From: Pyramidobacter sp.
GTDB taxonomy: Bacteria; Synergistota; Synergistia; Synergistales; Dethiosulfovibrionaceae
DNA: 7,995 bases
Assembly (NCBI GenBank): GCA_016286835.1
Contig: JAEEUD010000075.1
Coordinates: 1-7,995, forward strand
Direction of reading: 5' to 3'
Both the position numbers and the translations under genes were made by a program. This document shows, piece by piece, positions 1 to 4,870 of the stretch. Under the pieces are notes generated by a model. That model made no database searches. It worked only from the letters and a program-made list of their open reading frames with translations, and was not told where the DNA came from. Positions within the stretch are counted from its first letter, which is position 1. The number at the start of each line of letters is the position of its first letter.

Positions 1-15
1 CACGAATATCAGAAT

Positions 16-47
16 AATCCCGCCGAAGAAAAACGGCGGGATTTTTG
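16..47 (+). terminator. Rho-independent terminator of an upstream gene outside the window
   Basis: A perfect 10-bp inverted repeat (16-25 with 34-43, core CCCGCCG/CGGCGGG) encloses an A-rich 8-nt loop and runs into a T tract at 42-46. This is a textbook intrinsic terminator on the plus strand. The gene it ends lies left of the window. The nifS promoter begins immediately after it, so transcription of the Fe-S operon is insulated from upstream. Confidence 0.85.
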
Positions 48-75
48 TTGCACGGTGAAAATTTTATGGTACAAT
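48..75 (+). promoter_or_regulatory. Sigma-70-type promoter of the nifS-nifU operon
   Basis: A -35 box TTGCAC (48-53) and a -10 box TACAAT (70-75) are separated by 16 bp. A TG dinucleotide one base before the -10 (67-68) makes it an extended -10 promoter. It sits directly after a terminator and about 75 bp before the nifS start, with no other gene between, so it is the likely operon promoter. Transcription would start near position 82. Confidence 0.65.
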
Positions 76-83
76 ATCAACGA

Positions 84-94
84 ACTATTTTAGT
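84..94. promoter_or_regulatory. Short palindrome just after the nifS promoter, possible Rrf2/IscR-type operator
   Basis: ACTATTTTAGT is an inverted repeat (ACTA / TAGT around TTT) located at about +2 to +13 of the predicted transcript, where a bound repressor would block initiation. It fits the central core ACTRWWWYAGT of the published E. coli type-1 IscR site, but the outer flanks of that consensus are not conserved here. An 11-bp AT-rich palindrome can arise by chance, so this is only a candidate. Confidence 0.3.
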
Positions 95-152
95 ATGAAT
101 ATCTTCCGGCGCGATCAAAATCGCGGTCGAATCAATGAAAGGCGTGAAAGTC

Positions 153-1343
153 ATGAAAGTTTACGCGGACAACGCGGCAACGACAAAGATGAGCAAAACG
201 GCGATCGATGCGATGGTCGCCTGCATGAACGAGAATTTCGGCAATCCGTCCAGCCTTTACAGCATCGGACAGCGCGCCAAAGAAGCTCTCGACGACGCGC
301 GCGCACGTGCGGCGAAGTGCCTTGGCGCCGACAGCGGCGAGATCCTCTTCACCGGCGGCGGCAGCGAGGCCGACAATCAGGCTCTGCTCACGGCGGCGAA
401 GCTGGGCGCGGCGCAGGGCAAGAAGCACATGATCTCGACGAAGTTCGAGCATCACGCGATTTTGCACACGCTGGCCAAGCTCGAAAAAGAGGGCTTTGAA
501 GTGAAGCTGCTCGACGTGCACGAAAACGGCCTTGTCCGGCCGGATGAAGTCGCGGCGGCCCTCCGTCCCGACACGGCGCTTGTCAGCGTGATGTACGCCA
601 ACAACGAGCTGGGCACGGTGCAGCCGATCTCCGAGATCGGCCGGATCTGCCGCGAAAAGGGCGTGCTCTTCCACACCGACGCTGTGCAGGCCGTCGGTCA
701 TGTGAAGATCGACGTGAAAGCGCAGAACATCGACATGCTTTCGCTTGCCGGGCACAAGTTCCACGGCCCCAAGGGCGTCGGCCTGCTCTATGCCCGCAAG
801 GGGATCCGCCTGACGAACCTGATCGAGGGCGGCGCGCAGGAAGGCGGGAAGCGGGCCGGCACGGAGAATGTGCAGGGCATCGTTGCCATGGTCGCGGCGC
901 TCGAAGAAGCCGTCGCCAACATCGACGCTTACACGGCGCGCGTCACGCCGCTGCGCGACAGACTGATCGCCGGGCTCGAGCAGATCCCTCACTCGATCCT
1001 CAACGGCGACCGTGAGCATCGCCTGCCGGCGACCGTCAACTTCTGCTTCGAGGGCATCGAGGGCGAGTCGCTCCTGCTGATGCTCGACGATAAGGGCATT
1101 TCCGCCAGTTCCGGCAGCGCCTGCACCTCGGGTTCGCTCGATCCGTCCCACGTATTGCTGGCGATCGGCCGGCCGCACGACGTGGCCCACGGCTCGCTGC
1201 GCCTGAGCCTCGGCGATGATATCACCGAGGAGCAGGTCGATTACCTTATCAAGAGCGTGAAAGAAGTCGTCGAGTACCTGCGCGGCATGTCGCCGTTGTG
1301 GCGCGATATGTGCGCGGGAAAGAAACCGTTTATCCTCAAATAG
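153..1343 (+). CDS. nifS: Cysteine desulfurase, NifS type
   Basis: This PLP-dependent enzyme converts L-cysteine to L-alanine and passes the sulfur as a persulfide to the Fe-S scaffold encoded next. The 396-residue protein has the family's full length. It opens with the typical YADNAATT strand. Other motifs are FEHHAILHT near residue 100, HTDAVQAVGH, the Schiff-base lysine K202 in AGHKFHGPKG, and the catalytic cysteine C324 in SSGSACTSG, at nearly the same places as in Azotobacter NifS (K202, C325). I chose the ATG at 153 because AAAGG lies 10 bases upstream and the protein then begins as NifS proteins usually do; an in-frame ATG at 135 would add six residues but has no good ribosome site. 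The next gene starts 21 bp after the stop, so the two form an operon. Family assignment is very secure; whether it also serves tRNA thiolation cannot be seen. Confidence 0.95.
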   Translation: MKVYADNAATTKMSKTAIDAMVACMNENFGNPSSLYSIGQRAKEALDDARARAAKCLGADSGEILFTGGGSEADNQALLTAAKLGAAQGKKHMISTKFEHHAILHTLAKLEKEGFEVKLLDVHENGLVRPDEVAAALRPDTALVSVMYANNELGTVQPISEIGRICREKGVLFHTDAVQAVGHVKIDVKAQNIDMLSLAGHKFHGPKGVGLLYARKGIRLTNLIEGGAQEGGKRAGTENVQGIVAMVAALEEAVANIDAYTARVTPLRDRLIAGLEQIPHSILNGDREHRLPATVNFCFEGIEGESLLLMLDDKGISASSGSACTSGSLDPSHVLLAIGRPHDVAHGSLRLSLGDDITEEQVDYLIKSVKEVVEYLRGMSPLWRDMCAGKKPFILK

Positions 1344-1364
1344 AACGAAAGGAAGAAGATCCAC

Positions 1365-1796
1365 ATGCCTCTGTACAGTGAAAAAGTCATGGACCATTTC
1401 CGTAATCCGCGCAACGTCGGCGTGATCGAGAACGCCGACGGCGTCGGCGAAGTCGGCAACGCCAAATGCGGCGACATCATGAAGATGTACCTGAAAATTG
1501 ACAATGGCATCATCACCGACGTGAAGTTCGAGACCTTCGGCTGCGGCAGTGCCATCGCCTCCAGCTCAATGGCCACCGAGCTGATCAAGGGTAAGCCGGT
1601 GGCGGAGGCGATGAAGCTGACCAACAAGGCCGTCGCCGAAGCCCTCGACGGCCTGCCCGCGCACAAACTGCACTGCTCCGTCCTTGCCGAAGAGGCCATC
1701 CGCGCCGCGCTTGCCGATTACTACAAGCGCAACGGACTGGAATGCGGCGAGTCGTGCGCGGCATGCGACGGCGACTGCGCCGGCTGCGGAAAATAG
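1365..1796 (+). CDS. nifU: Iron-sulfur cluster scaffold protein, NifU/IscU family, with Cys-rich tail
   Basis: This cytosolic scaffold receives sulfur from the upstream NifS and builds [2Fe-2S] or [4Fe-4S] clusters for delivery to apoproteins. The 143-residue protein has the IscU/NifU N-terminal fold with all cluster ligands: C35 and D37 in AKCGD, C60 in FGCGSAIA, and H103-C104 in LHCSVLAEEA. The start at 1365 has an AAAGGAAG ribosome site. There is no C-terminal NfU domain and no central [2Fe-2S] domain of classical nitrogen-fixation NifU. Instead, residues 127-141 carry five cysteines (C127, C131, C134, C138, C141) in a short Gly/Asp/Ala-rich tail, absent from E. coli IscU. The tail may bind metal or a further cluster; that is inference. 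A housekeeping rather than nitrogen-fixation role is likely, since no nif genes are nearby. Confidence 0.92.
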   Translation: MPLYSEKVMDHFRNPRNVGVIENADGVGEVGNAKCGDIMKMYLKIDNGIITDVKFETFGCGSAIASSSMATELIKGKPVAEAMKLTNKAVAEALDGLPAHKLHCSVLAEEAIRAALADYYKRNGLECGESCAACDGDCAGCGK

Positions 1797-1822
1797 CAGG
1801 AGAAACGCGCAGCACCCCGTAG

Positions 1823-1844
1823 GGGCGGGCCCGTGTGCCCGCCC
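1823..1844. repeat. GC-rich REP-like palindrome
   Basis: An 8-bp perfect inverted repeat (GGGCGGGC at 1823-1830 with GCCCGCCC at 1837-1844) encloses the loop CCGTGT. It lies between convergent genes and resembles the dispersed extragenic hairpins with GGGGCGGGC...GCCCGCCC cores seen in some bacterial genomes. Only one copy is in the window, so the repeat nature is inferred from its form. It could also contribute to stopping nifU transcription, but it has no T tract. Confidence 0.5.
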
Positions 1845-1857
1845 GGCAAAGATGAAG

Positions 1858-1912
1858 ATAGCCTCGAAACGTTCAGACCCTTCACACTGGTTTGACGTTT
1901 CGAGGCTATTTT
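1858..1912 (+). terminator. Long stem-loop terminator after nifU, possibly bidirectional
   Basis: A perfect 15-bp inverted repeat pairs 1858-1872 with 1895-1909 (core AGCCTCGAAACGT) and is followed by TTTT (1909-1912) on the plus strand. The arms can extend inward with one bulge and a G-T pair, giving about 20 pairs around a short loop. It sits between the convergent nifU and the minus-strand zinc-ribbon gene, whose stop is at 1928, and could end both transcripts. The minus-strand T run is weak, so plus-strand use is more certain. Confidence 0.75.
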
Positions 1913-1927
1913 CATGTGGACCGAAAA

Positions 1928-2605
1928 TTAAATGTGCAGCACCTGGCGCTTTTTGATCTTGAACTCTTCTTCGGTGATGATGCCCGCGTCGAGCAGTTCC
2001 TTGAGCTGTTTCAGCTCGGCCACATAGCTGCCCGAAGGTGCGGGACCGGCAGGCGCGGCCTGCGGTGCGGGCGCGGAGACTTCGAGCGAACCGAACTCGC
2101 CGGCCAGCGCGCGGTTGCCTTTTTCCAGCCACTGGGCGATGTTGTACACCGTGAACTCAAACGTTTTGCCGTCCTTCGTCTCGACGATCAGACGCTTTGA
2201 CACCAGGGCTACGGTGCGCTGCGAAAGGCGCGCCACGTCCTTGAGAAAGACATCGACGTTCGCTTCGCTGCCCATCATCGATGCCAACGCCGAGTTCAGC
2301 CCTTCGGCGCAGAACAGAAAACGCTTGTTCGTCAGCGCCAGGCGTCCGCCCACGGCCGAAAACGCCGATTTGCACCAGCCAGCCATTCCCGTGCGAATAG
2401 GGAACTCGTCGGCGTCGAGCAGCCGGCCGTAAAGGTAGATCCCTTTGTAGTTGGCAGGGCGCTGCTCCTGTTGCACGAACGTTTCTTTCTGGTAGTCCGC
2501 CTCGTCCGCGTCGGAATTGAGGATATAGCTGCCGCAGAACGGGCAGGTGAGATTGGCGGGATTGTACGGCGCGGAGCAGTTGGGACAGTTCAGCGATTTC
2601 AGCAT
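1928..2605 (-). CDS. Zinc-ribbon, PH-like and SHOCT domain protein of unknown function
   Basis: The 225-residue protein has three recognisable parts. Residues 7-24 form a CxxC...CxxC zinc ribbon (C7, C10, C21, C24) ending FCGS. Residues of roughly 50-170 look like a GRAM/bacterial PH-like beta domain (RLALTNKRFLF followed by VFLKDVARLSQ). Residues about 197-223 are a SHOCT helix pair (LKELLDAGIITEEEFKIKK), joined by an Ala/Pro-rich linker. SHOCT domains are short C-terminal oligomerisation or targeting modules. There is no signal peptide or membrane helix, so it is probably cytosolic or peripherally membrane-associated. The start at 2605 is set by a perfect AAGGAGGT ribosome site (2613-2620 on the complement); an upstream in-frame ATG at 2803 would run through the neighbouring promoter region and is unlikely. 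It is monocistronic and divergent from the toxin-antitoxin genes. Domain calls are from pattern recognition; the function is unknown. Confidence 0.85.
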   Translation of the reverse strand: MLKSLNCPNCSAPYNPANLTCPFCGSYILNSDADEADYQKETFVQQEQRPANYKGIYLYGRLLDADEFPIRTGMAGWCKSAFSAVGGRLALTNKRFLFCAEGLNSALASMMGSEANVDVFLKDVARLSQRTVALVSKRLIVETKDGKTFEFTVYNIAQWLEKGNRALAGEFGSLEVSAPAPQAAPAGPAPSGSYVAELKQLKELLDAGIITEEEFKIKKRQVLHI

Positions 2606-2636
2606 GGCGAAGACCTCCTTGGTAGTTCCTGCGGAT

Positions 2637-2642
2637 ATTGTA
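2637..2642 (-). promoter_or_regulatory. Extended -10 promoter of the zinc-ribbon/SHOCT gene
   Basis: On the minus strand the sequence TGATACAAT gives a -10 box TACAAT preceded by TG at the extended position, 32 bp before the start codon. No good -35 box is visible at 16-18 bp spacing, as is common for extended -10 promoters. Confidence 0.5.
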
Positions 2643-2696
2643 TCATTTTTTCGCGCTCCTGATAGGACATTTTTAAACGTGCAGGATATGGTGAGC

Positions 2697-2725
2697 TTGA
2701 CAGATGCATTACCGCGTTTTAAGAT
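2697..2725 (+). promoter_or_regulatory. Strong sigma-70-type promoter of the toxin-antitoxin operon
   Basis: A perfect -35 box TTGACA (2697-2702) and a -10 box TAAGAT (2720-2725) are exactly 17 bp apart. It lies 31 bp upstream of the toxin ATG. Toxin-antitoxin operons of this class usually repress themselves through the antitoxin, so this strong promoter is expected to be held down. Confidence 0.75.
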
Positions 2726-2746
2726 AAATACATCTTGTAGCACAAG
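2721..2746. promoter_or_regulatory. Overlapping inverted repeats at the toxin-antitoxin promoter, candidate operator
   Basis: Two small inverted repeats overlap here. AAGAT (2721-2725) pairs with ATCTT (2732-2736) and includes the -10 box. CTTGT (2734-2738) pairs with ACAAG (2742-2746) and runs into the toxin ribosome site AAGGTGA (2744-2750). Either could be where the XRE-type antitoxin binds to repress the operon. The second could also fold in the mRNA and mask the start of the ribosome site. Both are short, so confidence is low. Confidence 0.35.
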
Positions 2747-2755
2747 GTGATATAA

Positions 2756-3145
2756 ATGAGCAGGATATTCATGATCAAACCATTTGCTCGCTGGGTAGAA
2801 CATGAATCAATCGAAATTTCTGTGCTGTGTCAGGCTGTTCGTGAGCTTAAAGAAGGTTTGTTTGATGCAAACTTAGGCGGCGATCTCTATAAAAAGCGGA
2901 TCCCTCTCTCCGGACGCGGTAAACGCGGCGGAGCGCGAACGATTATAGCGACGCGTTTTGAGGGAAAACTCTTTTTTCTGACGGGATTCGCCAAGAACGA
3001 GCGGGATAATATCACCAGCAAGGAACTGACGGCCTTGAGAAGTTACGCTCGGTATCTTCTGAGTCTGAAGGAAGAATCGCTTGCTCAAGCGATTGAAGAT
3101 AAAGAACTGAAAGAGGTGGTCAGCGATGAGCCGGATACTGAATGA
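2756..3145 (+). CDS. Type II toxin, RelE/HigB-like family (PF06296-like)
   Basis: The 129-residue protein resembles the RelE-superfamily toxins that are paired with small XRE antitoxins. Diagnostic features are the basic stretch KKRIPLSGRGKRGGARTIIA (residues 46-65) and the strand FLTGFAKNERDNI (74-86), followed by a helical tail ending in AQAIEDKELKEV, which I recall from homologues of this family. Known relatives act as ribosome-dependent mRNA endonucleases that block translation; activity here is inferred. The start at 2756 has AAGGTGA five bases upstream. The gene precedes its antitoxin, the HigBA-type order, and its last 20 bases overlap it. Its first half is visibly AT-richer than the flanking genes, which suggests acquisition by transfer. 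No frameshift or missing segment is visible. Confidence 0.88.
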   Translation: MSRIFMIKPFARWVEHESIEISVLCQAVRELKEGLFDANLGGDLYKKRIPLSGRGKRGGARTIIATRFEGKLFFLTGFAKNERDNITSKELTALRSYARYLLSLKEESLAQAIEDKELKEVVSDEPDTE

Positions 3146-3428
3146 AATTCATGAAAGTGCAACCGGAATGCACAGGATCGGTCTGATGACGGACGAACAA
3201 ATGAAACACTTCGACAAGCTTTGCCTGCCCGACGTCCCGATCTACACTCCGGATCGGATCAAGGAGCTTCGCGCTAAACTTGATATGACGCAGAACACGT
3301 TTGCCCGTTTGTTGAACGTGAGCATTTCCACTGTGCAGAAATGGGAGATCGGCCAGAAAAATCCTATCGGTACGGCCCGAAAGCTGCTTTCCGTGCTCGA
3401 AAACAAGGGCGTCAGCGCTCTGCTGTAA
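3126..3428 (+). CDS. Type II antitoxin, XRE-family helix-turn-helix protein (NadS/HigA-like)
   Basis: The 100-residue protein has an N-terminal helix segment with the motif FDKLCLP (29-35), which I know from NadS-type antitoxins. A helix-turn-helix follows at about residues 44-92 (IKELRAKLDMTQNTFARLLNVSISTVQKWEIGQKNP). It would neutralise the upstream toxin and, with it, repress the operon promoter; this is the known behaviour of the family. The start at 3126 lies inside the toxin gene's 3' end and has an AAGAGGTGG ribosome site, so its translation is probably coupled to that of the toxin. It ends just before a strong terminator, so the operon has two genes only. Identification of the fold is secure and the pairing is very likely. 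Confidence 0.9.
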   Translation: MSRILNEIHESATGMHRIGLMTDEQMKHFDKLCLPDVPIYTPDRIKELRAKLDMTQNTFARLLNVSISTVQKWEIGQKNPIGTARKLLSVLENKGVSALL

Positions 3429-3449
3429 AACGAGATGGCGAAAAACTGT

Positions 3450-3495
3450 CGCCCGCGAAACGTTGTTTCTCCCGTTTCGCGGGCGATTTGCTTTT
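3450..3495 (+). terminator. Terminator of the toxin-antitoxin operon
   Basis: A perfect 13-bp inverted repeat (3450-3462 with 3473-3485, core CGCCCGCGAAACG) has a 10-nt loop and is followed by ATTTGCTTTTT. It lies 21 bp after the antitoxin stop. The T-rich tail is shared with the -35 region of the next gene's promoter. Confidence 0.85.
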
Positions 3496-3516
3496 TGCCC
3501 TTTTCATGTGTAAGAT
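3488..3516 (+). promoter_or_regulatory. Sigma-70-type promoter of the macro-domain gene
   Basis: A -35 box TTGCTT (3488-3493) and a -10 box TAAGAT (3511-3516) are spaced by 17 bp, 37 bp before the start codon. The -35 box lies in the tail of the preceding terminator, so one transcript ends where the next begins. Confidence 0.6.
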
Positions 3517-3552
3517 TGATGCAGAAATCTCACACGAAACGGAGAACATGAC

Positions 3553-4782
3553 ATGCCTTTTAAGATTCTGCGCGGTGATATCACGAAGGTCAAAGCGGAC
3601 GCGATCGTCAATGCTGCCAACGAAAATCTCTGGGAAGGCGGCGGCGTCTGCGGGGCGATCTTTGCCGAGGCCGGCAGCGAAGCGCTGGCGGCGGAGTGCG
3701 GCCGCATCGGCCATTGCGACACGGGCAGCGCGGTCATCACTTCGGCCTGCGGCCTGAAAAATGCCAAATATATCGTTCATGCCGTCGGTCCGGTGTGGCG
3801 CGGCGGCATATACGGTGAGGAGCGGCTGCTGCGCAGCTGTTACGCGAAAGCCCTTGGATTGGCGGCGGAACACGGCTGCGAGTCGATCGCCTTTCCCCTG
3901 ATCTCGGCGGGCATTTACGGTTATCCCAGGGAAGCGGCGTTTGACGTGGCTGTTTCGGCGATCCGCGAATTTTTGGAAACACACGAGATCGACGTGTCAC
4001 TGGTGCTGTTCGACAGGTCGCGCCTGCCTCTCAGCGCGGACTGGTTCCGCGAACTGTCACGCTATTTGGGCGAGACGAAGCGGAGTGCGCCACGCGCTCA
4101 GGAGGAGACGGAAAGCTCTTTGGGGGCGGCCGGCGCGGCAGACATAGCTGAGGCTTTTTCGGAAGACGCCTTGTGCTGTGATTCGCGCGAATCTTTTGAA
4201 GGGCTTGCGGATCTGCCTTCGTCGTATAAGAGACGTGAGCCCGAAAACAGCAAAGTGCCGTTCTTCCCTCCTAGAAAAGTGTGTGCTGCGAGGTCTCGTC
4301 AAAAAAGAAACCTCTTGGGGCAAATTTTTGAGGAAATGGCACCGTCCGGTGCGTCTGAGAAGAGTTCGCCTGCTCCGGCGAAAAAGACACGGTACAGGGT
4401 CGTTCCTCCCAGCGATACGCTGGAGGATTTTCTCAAAGGAAGCGCTCCCGAGACCTTCCAGCAGGCGTTGCTGCGCCTGATCAAAGAGCGCGGCCTGACC
4501 GATCCGCAGGTGTACAAACGGGCGAACGTGAACCGCTGGGTTTTCTCGAAGATTCGCGGCAATCCTGACTACCATCCGAAAAAGGAGACGGCGCTGGCGT
4601 TCGCGATCGCTTTGGAACTGGACCTGGAGGGCACGGATGTTTTTCTCAGTCGTGCCGGCTACGCGCTGTCTGAGTCGACGGGCGACCGTATCGTCGAGTT
4701 CTTCATCTTACACGGCGAGTTCGACATCGACAAGATCAATATCGCTCTGTACGATTACGACCAGAAACTTCTTCCGGCGTAA
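3553..4782 (+). CDS. Macro-domain protein with a conserved C-terminal helical domain
   Basis: The 409-residue protein joins two parts. Residues 1-170 are a macro domain of the YmdB/MacroD class, which binds ADP-ribose and related metabolites and in many members removes ADP-ribose or O-acetyl groups. Visible motifs are GDIT (8-11), NAAN (20-23), GGGV (29-32), VHAVGPV (75-81) and the loop SAGIYGYP (118-125). The residue matching the important aspartate of E. coli YmdB (GGGVD) is cysteine here, C33. Residues of about 172-295 are a poorly conserved charged and Pro/Ser-rich linker. Residues about 302-409 (for example VYKRANVNRWVFSKIRGNPDY and ALAFAIALEL) form a helical, possibly HTH-like module that I recall at the C-terminus of many Firmicutes macro proteins. 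GGAG lies 8 bases before the chosen ATG; an ATG at 3548 is out of frame. The vWA gene follows. Macro identity is secure; substrate and cysteine effect are unknown. Confidence 0.92.
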   Translation: MPFKILRGDITKVKADAIVNAANENLWEGGGVCGAIFAEAGSEALAAECGRIGHCDTGSAVITSACGLKNAKYIVHAVGPVWRGGIYGEERLLRSCYAKALGLAAEHGCESIAFPLISAGIYGYPREAAFDVAVSAIREFLETHEIDVSLVLFDRSRLPLSADWFRELSRYLGETKRSAPRAQEETESSLGAAGAADIAEAFSEDALCCDSRESFEGLADLPSSYKRREPENSKVPFFPPRKVCAARSRQKRNLLGQIFEEMAPSGASEKSSPAPAKKTRYRVVPPSDTLEDFLKGSAPETFQQALLRLIKERGLTDPQVYKRANVNRWVFSKIRGNPDYHPKKETALAFAIALELDLEGTDVFLSRAGYALSESTGDRIVEFFILHGEFDIDKINIALYDYDQKLLPA

Positions 4783-4831
4783 AAATGAAATGTTGCCTGC
4801 GGGGTGACCACATTTTTTCTGGAAGGTGTAT

Positions 4832-4869
4832 CCTCCGTTCAGAACCTAAAACTGAACGGAGGTCTTTTT
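4832..4869 (+). terminator. Terminator-like hairpin that contains the vWA gene's ribosome-binding site
   Basis: A perfect 11-bp inverted repeat (4832-4842 with 4852-4862) with a 9-nt A-rich loop is followed by TCTTTTT (4863-4869), the form of an intrinsic terminator. The 3' arm ends in ACGGAGG, which is also the only ribosome site for the ATG at 4871. The same hairpin therefore can end the macro-gene transcript and, in read-through mRNA, hide the vWA ribosome site. No convincing promoter lies between the hairpin and the ATG, so it may act as an attenuator. Confidence 0.7.
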
Positions 4870-4870
4870 G

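Noticed and set aside
111..124. Small hairpin GCGAT/ATCGC in the nifS leader, possibly regulatory
   Set aside because: It has only five pairs with a four-base loop and no nearby conserved element, so it does not support a riboswitch or terminator call.
95..499. Open frame of 134 codons overlapping the nifS start, possibly a leader gene
   Set aside because: It is very rich in Arg, Gly and Gln, has no clear ribosome site and runs deep into nifS in another frame, so it is a shadow frame.
132..1397. A 421-codon open frame on the minus strand opposite nifS
   Set aside because: It lies almost exactly opposite a secure cysteine desulfurase gene, has no recognisable motif, and reads as a GC-rich mirror frame rich in Arg, His and Val.
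1566..2132. A 188-codon minus-strand frame across nifU and the intergenic hairpins
   Set aside because: It crosses two strong stem-loops and overlaps two well-supported genes; its composition is Arg/Ala-rich with no domain.
2606..2803. N-terminal extension of the zinc-ribbon/SHOCT protein from an upstream ATG at 2803
   Set aside because: It would cross the toxin promoter and the gene's own -10 box, while the ATG at 2605 has a perfect ribosome site and puts the zinc ribbon at the N-terminus.
4057..4575. A 172-codon minus-strand frame opposite the macro protein's linker
   Set aside because: It has no recognisable motif or ribosome site and lies opposite a confident gene.
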